The notes under the pieces: model-generated | What the model was told of the DNA's origin: nothing | The model's input: the letters and a program-made list of their open reading frames with translations, nothing else | Databases searched by the model: none | Assembly: GCF_019745455.1 (NCBI RefSeq) | Contig: NZ_JAIETD010000065.1 | Span: 1 to 51,184 of the forward strand | DNA: 51,184 bases | Source of the DNA: Methylobacterium sp. | GTDB taxonomy: Bacteria > Pseudomonadota > Alphaproteobacteria > Rhizobiales > Beijerinckiaceae | Reading direction: 5' to 3' | Position numbers and translations under genes: made by a program | Shown: piece after piece, positions 36,253 through 44,853 of the stretch | How positions within the stretch are numbered: the first letter of the stretch is position 1 | How the letters are laid out: every line of letters begins with the position of its first letter

Positions 36253-37200
36253 TCAAAGTGCGGCGAGGGCATCCTTGGGCAGGAGCATGTGGACGCCCTT
36301 GTTGCCGTCGACGGTCTGGGTGATGCGCAGGTTTCCGGCGAGCGAGCACAGCATGTAGGCTTGGTTCCGCGTGAGCTCGGTCCGGGCGCAGACGTGGCGG
36401 ATCATCTCGCGCACGGCCTGCTTCATGGCGTCGTCGAGATCCTCGTCGAGGCCGATCGACATCAGGTGCGTCGCCGTCTCGGCGAAGGGCCAAGCGTAGC
36501 CGAGATCCTTGCGCAGGGTGAGCCGGAACGTGCCGGTGAGCCCCGTCTCGAGGGCGGTGATGCACACCTCGCCGTCGCCCTGCACCCCGTGGCCGTCGCC
36601 GGCATAGAATCCGCCGCCCTCGTTGAAGACCGGCAGGTAGAGGGTGGTGCCGACCTTCAGCTCCTTGTTGTCCATGTTGCCGCCAAAGCACCGCGGCACG
36701 GGAGAGCCGACCCTGCCCCAGGCGGCGGGCGGTGCCGTCCCCATGATGCCGAAGAACGGATCGAGGGGGATCTCGGCGCCCCAGGGCATCCGGCAGACGC
36801 CCTTGGCGAGGTCGATGTCGGGATGGATGGTCTCGTAATCGGTGAATTCGTCCGGGAGCGTGCCGAGCAGGGGTAGGATCGCGACGAAGCCCCAGTCCAT
36901 GCGGAACTTCAGATCCAGGATGTCGACCTGCAGCACGTCGCCGGGCATCGCGCCGGCCACATGGACCGGGCCGGTGACGAAGTGCGGCCCCGGCCCGGGC
37001 GGCAGGGTATCGAGGGCGGCAAGATAATCGGCGGGTACCCGTGCCGGGTCGGGATGGACGCTTTCCCGCCCGCCCGCCGGGAACGAGTGCATCGTCACCG
37101 TGTCTCCCGATTCCACCGTGAGGAGTGGCGGAAGGGCGGCGTCGAAGAAGCCCAGCACCATGTTCTCGGGCGTGGCCGGAATCTCGTGATGCCTCGACAT
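36253..37200 (-). CDS. fmdA: acetamidase/formamidase
   Basis: 315 residues, matching the FmdA/AmdA family. Seen: the LTVESGDTVTMHSFPAGG N-terminal strand, GPVHVAGAMPGDVLQVDILD, the FFGIMGTAPP and RCFGGNMDNKEL segments, and the GDGHGVQGDGEVCITALE metal/substrate region near residue 210. It hydrolyses formamide, acetamide or related short amides to ammonia and the acid in the cytosol. It lies 21 bases after urtE and 70 bases before the peptide-binding protein gene, on the same strand, so it links two importers in one block. Confidence 0.93.
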   Translation of the reverse strand: MSRHHEIPATPENMVLGFFDAALPPLLTVESGDTVTMHSFPAGGRESVHPDPARVPADYLAALDTLPPGPGPHFVTGPVHVAGAMPGDVLQVDILDLKFRMDWGFVAILPLLGTLPDEFTDYETIHPDIDLAKGVCRMPWGAEIPLDPFFGIMGTAPPAAWGRVGSPVPRCFGGNMDNKELKVGTTLYLPVFNEGGGFYAGDGHGVQGDGEVCITALETGLTGTFRLTLRKDLGYAWPFAETATHLMSIGLDEDLDDAMKQAVREMIRHVCARTELTRNQAYMLCSLAGNLRITQTVDGNKGVHMLLPKDALAAL

Positions 37201-37221
37201 GATGTCCTCCGGTGTTGTCGG

Positions 37222-37959
37222 TCAGATCGCGATGTGACGGGACAGGGCGGCTTTCGCCTCGGCGCGGCTTTGCGGGTCCGAGGTGCCGTCCTGGATGAGG
37301 CCGTGTTCGACGACGCTGCCACGCGAAAGCACGAGGAAGGCGTCGGCGAGCCGAAGGGCGAAATCGAGGCATTGCTCGACGAGGAGCACGGTGATCCGGC
37401 CCTTGAGCCCGGCGATAACCCGCTCGATGGCATCGACGATCGAGGGCTGGATGCCTTCGGTCGGCTCGTCGAGAAGGAGGAGACGCGGGCGCGTCGCCAG
37501 GGCACGGGCGATGGCGAGCTGCTGCTGCTGGCCGCCCGAAAGATTGCCGCCGTTCCGGCTCCAGAGGTCGCGAAGCGCGGGGAAGAGGTCGACCGCCTCC
37601 TCGATCGCGCCGCTGCGCTCCTGGCCATGGGCGCGGGCGGCGGCGAGCATGTTCTCGCGCACCGTGAGGTCGGGGAAGATCTCGCGGCCCTGAGGCACGT
37701 AGGCGAGGCCCCGCCGGGCGCGGCGATGGGGCGGCTCACCCGCGATCGCGGCCTCGCCGAGGTCGATCCGGCCGCGGGTCGCCGGCAGCACGCCCGCGAT
37801 GCAGCGCAGGAGCGTGGTCTTGCCCGCCCCGTTGCGCCCGAGCACCGCGAGGCAGGCGCCCGGCGCGACCGAGAGATCGATGCCGCGCAGGACCTGCGCG
37901 CTGCCGTAATGCTGGTCGAGGCCGGCGATCGTGAGGCTCAAGGGAGGGCGTGTCGTCAT
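37222..37959 (-). CDS. urtE: urea/short-chain-amide ABC transporter ATPase 2
   Basis: 245 residues. Walker A GRNGAGKTT, signature NLSGGQQQQLAIARAL, Walker B LLLLDEPTEGIQPS and switch LLVEQCLDFAL. The E-G-I-Q-P-S after Walker B and the Q-C-L-D-F-A pattern are characteristic of UrtE rather than LivF. It overlaps urtD by four bases. It energises import of urea or small amides. Confidence 0.93.
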   Translation of the reverse strand: MTTRPPLSLTIAGLDQHYGSAQVLRGIDLSVAPGACLAVLGRNGAGKTTLLRCIAGVLPATRGRIDLGEAAIAGEPPHRRARRGLAYVPQGREIFPDLTVRENMLAAARAHGQERSGAIEEAVDLFPALRDLWSRNGGNLSGGQQQQLAIARALATRPRLLLLDEPTEGIQPSIVDAIERVIAGLKGRITVLLVEQCLDFALRLADAFLVLSRGSVVEHGLIQDGTSDPQSRAEAKAALSRHIAI

Positions 37960-38666
37960 CGGCCGAGATAGACCTCAATGACCCGGGGTTCGGTGCGGGC
38001 GCCGGCCATGGCGCCCTCATAGAGGGTGCGGCCCTCGTGCAGGACCGTGACCCGGTCGGCCACCGCCTCGACGAAGGCCATGTCGTGCTCGACGACGACA
38101 ATTGCCCGGTCGGGTCGGCGCAGAACGCGGATGAGCTCGACGGTGCGCTCCGTCTCCTCGTCCGAGAGCCCGGCCACGGGCTCGTCGAGGAGGATCACCC
38201 GCGGGTCCGAGGCCAGCACCATGGCGATCTCGAGCCATTGCTTCTCGCCATGGGCCAGGAGCCCGGCGAGACGGTCGGCTTGGCTTTCCAGGCCGGCGAT
38301 CGTGAGAGCCTCGACGATCCGGCGCGGACGCTCGGCGGGCGGGCATCCGGCGCCGCAGCCGATCTCCAGGTTCTCGCGCACGCTGAGCGCCGGGAAGACG
38401 CTCGGCTTCTGGAATTTCCGGCGAACCCCGGCCCGGGCGATCTCTGCCTCGGACGACCGCGTCAGTTCGATCGCCTCGCCGAGCACGACCCGGCCAGAGC
38501 GCGCCCGCGTGATGCCCGAGATCACGTCGAGGAGGGTCGTCTTGCCCGCCCCGTTGGGGCCGATGATCCCTCGGATCTCGCCGGCATCGATGGCCAGCGA
38601 CAGGTCGTCGAGGGCGCGAAAGCCGCCGAAGACGACGCTGAGGGACTCGACCACGAGGGCGCTCAT
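37956..38666 (-). CDS. urtD: urea/short-chain-amide ABC transporter ATPase 1
   Basis: 236 residues from ATG 38666; the longer frame upstream lies within urtC. Walker A GPNGAGKTT, GVRRKFQKPSVFPALSVREN in the Q-loop region, and the signature AHGEKQWLEIAMVLA. The H-G-E-K-Q-W-L-E signature in place of LSGGQ is the mark of UrtD. Walker B is VILLDEPVAGLSD and the switch VVEHDMAFV. It overlaps both neighbours by four bases. Confidence 0.94.
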   Translation of the reverse strand: MSALVVESLSVVFGGFRALDDLSLAIDAGEIRGIIGPNGAGKTTLLDVISGITRARSGRVVLGEAIELTRSSEAEIARAGVRRKFQKPSVFPALSVRENLEIGCGAGCPPAERPRRIVEALTIAGLESQADRLAGLLAHGEKQWLEIAMVLASDPRVILLDEPVAGLSDEETERTVELIRVLRRPDRAIVVVEHDMAFVEAVADRVTVLHEGRTLYEGAMAGARTEPRVIEVYLGR

Positions 38667-39769
38667 CGCGGCATCCCGCGGCGCAGCCAAGTGGGTTTGA
38701 GGCGGCCGAGATCGAGGAGACCGTTGGGCAGGACGAGGACCACGAGCAGCACGAGGCCCGAGAGGATGAAGGGCCAGGCCTCGGGCATCGCCGAGGTCAG
38801 CCAGAACTTCAGCGCATTGACGAGGATGGCGCCGATGACGGCGCCGCTCAGGCGCCCGAGGCCGCCGATCGCGACCCAGACCGCGATCTCCAGCGAGAGG
38901 TCGGGTGAGAGGACGCGCGGGTTGATGATGCCGACCTGCGGCACGTAGAGGATGCCGGCCAAAGCCGCGATCGCGGCGGAGAGGCACCAGATCTTCAGCT
39001 TGAGCGCCGTGGTGCCGTAGCCGAGGGTGCGAAGCCTCGTCTCGTCGTCGCGGCAGGCCAGCATCTGCCGGCCGATCCCGCTCGCCACCAGCCGGCCGCA
39101 GCCGATGAGAACCGCCGCCAGGGCGAGGATCGTCACGATCGTCAGGGCCAGCACCGTGCCAGGCGCGCCCATGGGCTGTCCGAACAGCAGCGTGAAGCCG
39201 GTCATGCCGTTGTTGCCGCCGAAGCCCGTATCGTTGCGGAACATCAGCAGCATCGCGACGTAGACCAGCGCCTGGCTGATGATCGAGAAATAGACGCCGT
39301 TGACCCGCGAGCGGAACGAGGCCCAGCCGAAGACCAGCGCGACGAGGACGGCGAGCGCGATGCCGAGGACCAGCGCGTAGGGCGCGCTCGTCATGCCGGT
39401 CCAGTAGAACGGCAGGCTGGTCCAGCCCATGAACTGCATCACGTCCGGCGCCGCGCCCGTGACGGCGTAGGCATGGGCCGAGAGATGCATGGCGCAGACG
39501 TAGCCGCCGATGGCGAAGAACAGGCCGTGGCCGAGCGACAGGATGCCCAGATAGCCCCAGACGAGGTCGAGGGAGACGGCGAGGATCGCCAGGGCCGCGA
39601 GCTGCCCCACGGCGTTGACGAGGTAGCTTTCCGGCCGGGCGAGGCCGAGAACGAGCGCAGCGGCAACGAGGGCAGCGGCGAGGCCGAGGAGGCTCGGATC
39701 GTACCGCCGCCTTGCCGGCACGGGCGTGACGGCCGGAGTCGCGGCAAGGGAGCCGGTCACCGCGTTCAT
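38663..39769 (-). CDS. urtC: urea/short-chain-amide ABC transporter permease 2
   Basis: 368 residues from ATG 39769, overlapping the urtB stop by four bases. About nine to ten helices of the LivM type: SLDLVWGYLGILSLGHGLFF, GVYFSIISQALVYVAMLLMF and the cytoplasmic loop CRDDETRLRTLGYGTTALKL. The phrase NDTGFGGNNGMTGF is conserved in UrtC. It forms the inner-membrane channel with UrtB. Confidence 0.93.
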   Translation of the reverse strand: MNAVTGSLAATPAVTPVPARRRYDPSLLGLAAALVAAALVLGLARPESYLVNAVGQLAALAILAVSLDLVWGYLGILSLGHGLFFAIGGYVCAMHLSAHAYAVTGAAPDVMQFMGWTSLPFYWTGMTSAPYALVLGIALAVLVALVFGWASFRSRVNGVYFSIISQALVYVAMLLMFRNDTGFGGNNGMTGFTLLFGQPMGAPGTVLALTIVTILALAAVLIGCGRLVASGIGRQMLACRDDETRLRTLGYGTTALKLKIWCLSAAIAALAGILYVPQVGIINPRVLSPDLSLEIAVWVAIGGLGRLSGAVIGAILVNALKFWLTSAMPEAWPFILSGLVLLVVLVLPNGLLDLGRLKPTWLRRGMPR

Positions 39770-41376
39770 CGCCGCCGCCTCGCCGCGACGAGCCCTTCGG
39801 GCCGCCATTGCAGGAACAGGATGATGCCGACGAGGACGATGACCTTGGCCGCCACGGCGCCGTAGAACGGCTCGATCAGGACGTTGATCTGGCCGACGCC
39901 GAGGGCCGCCACGAGGGTGCCCATCACGGTGCCGACGCCGCCGAGCACCACCACCATGAAGCTGTCGATGATGAAGGTCGCGCCCATCTGCGGGTTGACG
40001 CTGTAGATCGGCGCCAGCGCTACGCCGGCGAGCCCCGCCAGGCCCGAGCCGAAGCCGAAGGCGAGGCGGTCGACCTGCCGCGTCGGAATGCCGAGGCAGC
40101 CGGCCATGTCGCGGTTCTGCGTCACCGCGCGGATGTTGAGCCCGAGCGGCGTCGCGCGCAGGATCAGGAGGGTGAGGACGAGGGTGCCGGCGGCGAAACC
40201 GATCGCGAAGAGCCGGTTCCAGGTCACGACGAAGTCGGCATAGAGCGCGACCCCGCCGCTGACGTAGGACGGCATCGTGAATTGCAGGTTGCGGGTGCCG
40301 AAGGCGACCCGCACGAGGTTGATCAGGAACAGGCTGACCGCCCAGGTGGCGAGCAGGCTCATCAGGGGCCGGCGGTAGAGGTGGCGCGGCACCAGCGCCT
40401 CGATCGTGATGCCGACCAGGGCGGTGGCCAGGAAGGCGACCGGAATCGCCAGGATCAGGTAGAGGTCGAGCCATGCCGGCGCGACGATCCGCAGGGCCTC
40501 CTGTACGCCGTAGGTGGCGTAGGCCCCGATCATGATGAACTCGCCCTGGGCGAGGTTGATCACGCCCATCAGCCCGAAGATGATCGCGAGGCCGGCCGCG
40601 GCCATGAACAGGATGCTGGCAAAGCTCAGCCCGTTATAGAGGATCGCGAGGCCGTTCCCGATTGCCACCGCCCGTTCCACCCTGGCGATCCCGGCATCGA
40701 GGGCGGTTCGGAAGGCCGGATCGGCGGCGTAGGCGGCATCCGCCTTGAGGGCGGAGAGGCGCGAGAGCGCGTTGCTCGACGGCGCCCCCGCCACGCGGGC
40801 GATGGCTGCGAGGCGACGCTGAGGATCGGGCGAGGTCAGGGCCGCAGCCTCCGCGACGCTGGCGATCGCAGCCTTGAGGCCGGCATCCGTCTCGGCCGCC
40901 TCCGCGCGGGCGAAGACCCCGTCCGGAACGGCAGCGATGCGCCGCTCGGCTGCGCGCAGGCCTGCGGCACGGACGTCCACCTGCGGCGCGGTGAGGAGCG
41001 CGAGCACGCCGTCGGCGGTTTCCACCAATGCCCGCTGGCGCAGCCCGAGCACCGAAGCGCGGGCGCCCGCGGCGGGCTGAGGGTCGCCGGAGACGACGGA
41101 TCGGCCCTCGCCCGCGCCGGGCCGGTCGAGCAGAATCGCGCTGGTGCCGAGGCAGACCAGGCGGCGTTCGAGGATTCCGCGCAGGGGCTGAGCCGCCCAG
41201 GCGAGATCCTCCGCAGAAAGGTCCGCCGCCCGTCCGGTGACCGCTTCGGCAGCGTTGCCGAGGCTCGCCGCATCACCGCAGAGAGCGGCCGCGAAGGCGC
41301 CCCGGTCGAGAGCGTCCGCAGACGCGGCGCCCGTCCAAAGCAGGAGGGCCAGAAGCGCGCCGATGGCGACTTTCAT
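39766..41376 (-). CDS. urtB: urea/short-chain-amide ABC transporter permease 1 with periplasmic N-domain
   Basis: 536 residues from ATG 41376, where a signal-like segment begins (VAIGALLALLLWTGAASADA). Unlike LivH it has a periplasmic Ala-rich helical domain of roughly 210 residues before the permease, as is usual for UrtB. The membrane part starts near LSFASILFMAAAGLAIIFGL, continues with INLAQGEFIMIGAY and ends FLQWRPEGLVAARRRR. It follows urtA after 60 bases. Long open frames on the opposite strand here are only GC-frame shadows. Confidence 0.93.
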   Translation of the reverse strand: MKVAIGALLALLLWTGAASADALDRGAFAAALCGDAASLGNAAEAVTGRAADLSAEDLAWAAQPLRGILERRLVCLGTSAILLDRPGAGEGRSVVSGDPQPAAGARASVLGLRQRALVETADGVLALLTAPQVDVRAAGLRAAERRIAAVPDGVFARAEAAETDAGLKAAIASVAEAAALTSPDPQRRLAAIARVAGAPSSNALSRLSALKADAAYAADPAFRTALDAGIARVERAVAIGNGLAILYNGLSFASILFMAAAGLAIIFGLMGVINLAQGEFIMIGAYATYGVQEALRIVAPAWLDLYLILAIPVAFLATALVGITIEALVPRHLYRRPLMSLLATWAVSLFLINLVRVAFGTRNLQFTMPSYVSGGVALYADFVVTWNRLFAIGFAAGTLVLTLLILRATPLGLNIRAVTQNRDMAGCLGIPTRQVDRLAFGFGSGLAGLAGVALAPIYSVNPQMGATFIIDSFMVVVLGGVGTVMGTLVAALGVGQINVLIEPFYGAVAAKVIVLVGIILFLQWRPEGLVAARRRR

Positions 41377-41436
41377 ATCGGTCCTGACAGTGCCACTGAA
41401 CAATCCGCTCAGGCCTCGCGCCTCCGATCCGATGGG

Positions 41437-42669
41437 CTAGATCCCGAAGGGCACGGGCTTGGGCGCATCCGGCGATTGCCAGAGCACGTCGAAGCCCTGC
41501 TTCTCGTTGACCGAGCCGATGAAGACGCCGCGCGAGACGTAGTTGTTCTCCGCCGTCATCTTCAGCGTGTAGCCGGAGGGATCGTCGAAGCTCAGGCCGG
41601 CGAAGGCCTTGCGGACCTCGGGGACGTCGAAGGTGCCGGCCTTGGCGGCGGCGAGCGCCCAGAGATGGACGCTGTCATAGGCCGAGACCATCGGATCGAT
41701 GACGACGTCGCCCTTGAAGGGCACGTTCTTGGCCTTCACGTAATCGGCCCAGGCCTTGAGGAAGGTCTGGTTGCGCTCGCCCTTGGCGGCCTGGAGATAG
41801 GCCCAGCAATTGAGGTGGCCGACGAGCGGCGCCGTATCGAGGCCTTCGAGGTCGGCTTCCACCATGTCGAGGCCGAGGATCGGGATGTCGGTGGCGCGGA
41901 TGCCCTGGTTGGCGAATTCGCGCAGGAAATCCGGGATCGACGAACCGACGACGGTGAGGACGACGATCGGCTGTCCGCCGGGCTGGGCCGCGAAGGCGCG
42001 GACCTGGTTCACCAGGGTCTGGAAGTTCGAGAATCCGAGCGGCACGTATTCCTCGCGCCAGGCGGTCTCGGCGATGCCCTTGCCCTTCCAGTAGGCCTTG
42101 AGCTGCTTGTTGATGGTCCGCGGCCAGACGTAATCCGAGCCGATCATGAAAAAGCGCTTGGCGCCGACGCCCTCGCCACCCATGAGGTAATCGACGGCCG
42201 GCAGCACCGAGCTCGTCGGCGGCGAGTTCACGTAGACGATGTTCTTCGAGTTCTCCTCGCCCTCGAAATGGAGAGGGTAGAACAACAGGCCGTCATTCTG
42301 CTCGACCACGGGCAGGACGGATTTGCGCGACACCGAGGTCCAGCACCCGAACAGGGCCGCGACCTTGTCCTGCTGCAGCATCTGGCGGCCGATCTGGGCA
42401 TAGAGCGGCCAGTCCGAGGCGGGGTCCGAGGTCGAGACGGTGATCTGGCGGCCGTTGACGCCGCCCTTGGCGTTGATCTCGTCGGCGGCCATGCGCACGA
42501 CGTAGTTGAGACGCCCCTCGATGTTGGCCATCGTTCCCGAGGAGGAGAACAGGCAGCCGAGCTTGACGCTGTCGGCGGCCCAGCCCGGCCGGATGATGGC
42601 GGGTGCGGCCACAGCCAGGGCGGCGCCGCCGGACGTGGTGAGGAATGAGCGCCTCGTGAACCTGTCCAT
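41437..42669 (-). CDS. urtA: urea/short-chain-amide periplasmic binding protein
   Basis: 410 residues. A Tat signal (FTRRSFLTTSGGAALAVAAP) is followed by a Peripla_BP_5 domain: VKLGCLFSSSGTMANIE, the ALFGCWTSVSRKSVLPVVEQ ligand strand, FFMIGSDYVWPRTINKQLKA and GLDMVEADLEGLDT. These match UrtA/FmdD/AmiC proteins, which bind urea or short amides. It is the first gene of the urt block. Formamidase immediately after urtE makes amides at least as likely as urea. The 239 bases upstream show no clear nitrogen-control promoter. Confidence 0.93.
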   Translation of the reverse strand: MDRFTRRSFLTTSGGAALAVAAPAIIRPGWAADSVKLGCLFSSSGTMANIEGRLNYVVRMAADEINAKGGVNGRQITVSTSDPASDWPLYAQIGRQMLQQDKVAALFGCWTSVSRKSVLPVVEQNDGLLFYPLHFEGEENSKNIVYVNSPPTSSVLPAVDYLMGGEGVGAKRFFMIGSDYVWPRTINKQLKAYWKGKGIAETAWREEYVPLGFSNFQTLVNQVRAFAAQPGGQPIVVLTVVGSSIPDFLREFANQGIRATDIPILGLDMVEADLEGLDTAPLVGHLNCWAYLQAAKGERNQTFLKAWADYVKAKNVPFKGDVVIDPMVSAYDSVHLWALAAAKAGTFDVPEVRKAFAGLSFDDPSGYTLKMTAENNYVSRGVFIGSVNEKQGFDVLWQSPDAPKPVPFGI

Positions 42670-42908
42670 GCGTTCCTCGCCGGATTCCTAAACTCGCCTC
42701 CATTGTCCGGCGGGTGCGGGGCATAGCAAAGCTCAAAGAGCCTGCAGACCTGCGGGACGGCTGCGGAAATCGTCGGCGGATCGCACGACGGATAGGCGGC
42801 ACCCCTCCGAAAACAGCAAAATTCTCGCAAGCCCGCTGCGAGGGCTGGTTTGGACAGGCGTGGGTTTTGCTTTTGATCGAGGCCGTCGAACCAGAGAAGG
42901 CAGCGCTC

Positions 42909-43283
42909 ATGCGCCGATCCCAGCACACGGACGACGAGATGGCCTTTCTGCTCAGGGAGGCGGAGCAGGGGATCCCGGTCGCCACGATCTGTGCCTCGGC
43001 GAAAATCTCCATCGGCACCTTCTATCGATGGCGCCGCCGTCTCGGTGGGTTGCCGCCCGTCGCGATTACGCGCCTGAGGCGGATCGAGGAGGAGAACAGC
43101 CGGCTGCGCGCGGAGCTCGCCAGACTGACCTTTGCCGGCCGCGACAGGCCCGAAGCCGAAGCCGCGCGACGCCGTGCCGTTAAGCCGGCGAATCGGGACG
43201 GCATGACGCGACACCCGAGTCCGGTCCATCGCGGCAGCGACATCGCCCTCGGCCGCTTCGCCTTCGTCCGCACCACGCGCTAG
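42909..43283 (+). CDS. orphan transposase-OrfA-like helix-turn-helix protein
   Basis: 124 residues from ATG 42909. Residues 1-75 resemble IS3-type OrfA: TDDEMAFLLREAEQGIPVAT, ICASAKISIGTFYRWRRRLG helix-turn-helix, then a Leu-heptad coiled coil (RIEEENSRLRAELARL). The last 45 residues are basic and unrelated to OrfA tails. No OrfB integrase and no terminal inverted repeats are visible, so this is either a decayed element or a domesticated DNA-binding protein. It is divergent from urtA, so it could regulate that operon; this is speculation. Confidence 0.6.
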   Translation: MRRSQHTDDEMAFLLREAEQGIPVATICASAKISIGTFYRWRRRLGGLPPVAITRLRRIEEENSRLRAELARLTFAGRDRPEAEAARRRAVKPANRDGMTRHPSPVHRGSDIALGRFAFVRTTR

Positions 43284-43481
43284 CCGAAGGCATCAGATCT
43301 GGAATGGTGCGGCTTGTGCCTCCGCGGTTCGATCCGTCACGGTGACCGACGCGACCCAAACCTGAAGTTTCGCTCCGGCTGAACCTCAACACCATGACCG
43401 CTGGTGTCAGGGAGCGTAGGATTCCGGGTCTAGCGTGGGGGAGCCGGCTCCGCGGACCGGCTCGCGCAGAGGGAGAGCACA

Positions 43482-44363
43482 ATGCCCAAGGACATCCTCG
43501 TCGCCTTCAGCATCCATGTCGACGCCGTGGCGGGCTGGCTCGGGTCCTACCAGGGCGAGGACAGCCCGAGCGACATCTCGCGCGGCGTGTTCGCCGCGGA
43601 GGTCGGGGTGCCGCGCCTGCTGCGGCTGTTCGAGCGTCTCGGGCTCAAGCAATCGTTCTTCATTCCCGGCCATTCCGTGGATTCGTTCCCGGCCGAGATG
43701 GAGGCGGTGGTGCGTCACGGCCACGAGGTCGGGCTGCACGGCTACAGCCACGAGAACCCCTTGGCGATGTCGCGCCAGCAGGAGGAGGACGTCTTCGACA
43801 AATCGATCGAGGTTCTTCAGCGGCTGACCGGCCAGCGCCCGACGGGCTACGTCGCGCCCTGGTGGGAGGTCAGCACCAACAGCGTGGAGATCCTCCTGGA
43901 CCGGGGCATCAAGTATGACCACAGCCTGATGCACCGGGACTTCACGCCCTACTACCTGCGCGTCGGCGACGGCTGGACGCCGATCGACTACTCCAAACCC
44001 GCCGCCGAGTGGATGACGCCCTTCACCCGCGGCACGGAGACGGGCCTGATCGAAATCCCGGCGAGCTGGTACCTGGACGACCTGCCGCCGATGATGTTCG
44101 TGAAGAAGTTCCCGAACAGCCACGGCTACGTCAATCCGCGCGATCTCGGGCAGACCTGGCGCGATACCTTCGACTGGGTCTACCGCGAGCACGACTACGC
44201 GGTGTTCCCGATGACGATCCACCCGGACGTGTCGGGCCGGCCGCAGGTGCTCCTGATGCTCGAGGATCTCATCGCCTACATGATCCGTCAGCCGGGCGTG
44301 CGCTTCGTGACGCTCAACGACATGGCGGACGATTTCGCCCGCCGACATCCAAGAAGCGCTTGA
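43482..44363 (+). CDS. polysaccharide-deacetylase (NodB-fold) family hydrolase
   Basis: 293 residues with no signal peptide, so cytosolic. NodB motifs: [13 protein letters not shown] (metal Asp), [11 protein letters not shown] (H-x3-H metal pair near residues 87-91), [10 protein letters not shown] in place of R-x-P-Y/W, and a late [11 protein letters not shown]. This shape matches the PuuE/HP0310 branch, some members of which open or hydrolyse small C-N substrates rather than chitin-like polymers. It stands next to the amide/urea import block, so a small-amide substrate is plausible. A promoter was not recognised. Confidence 0.85.
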   Translation: MPKDILVAFSIHVDAVAGWLGSYQGEDSPSDISRGVFAAEVGVPRLLRLFERLGLKQSFFIPGHSVDSFPAEMEAVVRHGHEVGLHGYSHENPLAMSRQQEEDVFDKSIEVLQRLTGQRPTGYVAPWWEVSTNSVEILLDRGIKYDHSLMHRDFTPYYLRVGDGWTPIDYSKPAAEWMTPFTRGTETGLIEIPASWYLDDLPPMMFVKKFPNSHGYVNPRDLGQTWRDTFDWVYREHDYAVFPMTIHPDVSGRPQVLLMLEDLIAYMIRQPGVRFVTLNDMADDFARRHPRSA

Positions 44364-44853
44364 GGCAACCGGGAAGCTCGGCTCAGCCAAGAGCTTGTCC
44401 GATCATTGTCTGAGGCAGGGTTGAGGGGTCGGGAGGGCGGTGCTTCCAAGAGGATGCTGAAGCCTGGCCTGGGTCTGCCACCCGGACCGCATTCGCCCGG
44501 CAAAACCGTAGCCGCGCGGGTCTTCGCTATGAACCCGATCTGACCGATGTCGAATACGCGGCGATCGGTGCAAGGACGCCGACCACGAAGGAGGGTGTTT
44601 CGTGGGTAGAGGGCGTCGCCGATCGCAAGTTGTTACCAGCGCGACGAGGCCCTGCGACGGCAGACCATAGGGTCGACCCGGCAGGAAGCGGCATCAGTCG
44701 CGTTCTCTCGGCGATGAGGGGCGAGGGCCGTGGCGAACCTAAAACAGGTGGGCGGGGTCGAACCTGGACAATCGCGTCGAGCTAGATAACGAACCGGGAT
44801 GAGGCCTATGGACTTCCACCAGCAATGCGGAGGCCATCACGAAAGGAGTACAG
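44364..44853. other. 490-base gap with a possible transposase scrap
   Basis: No full gene is visible. In plus frame 44522-44566 the stretch LRYEPDLTDVEYAAI resembles the N-terminus of IS5-type transposases (DLTD-x-E-W-x-x-I), but the match is lost directly afterwards and there are no inverted repeats. If real, it is a very decayed fragment. Confidence 0.3.

Noticed and set aside
39808..42648. 946-codon open frame on the plus strand opposite urtB and urtA
   Set aside because: It is the antisense shadow of well-recognised urtBA in high-GC DNA; the translation is a charged, low-information sequence with no family resemblance.
42856..42871. Sigma-54-like promoter (GG-N10-GC with TTTTGCT)
   Set aside because: It points to the HTH gene rather than urtA, and only the core dinucleotides and TTGCT match. 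Such hits are frequent by chance.
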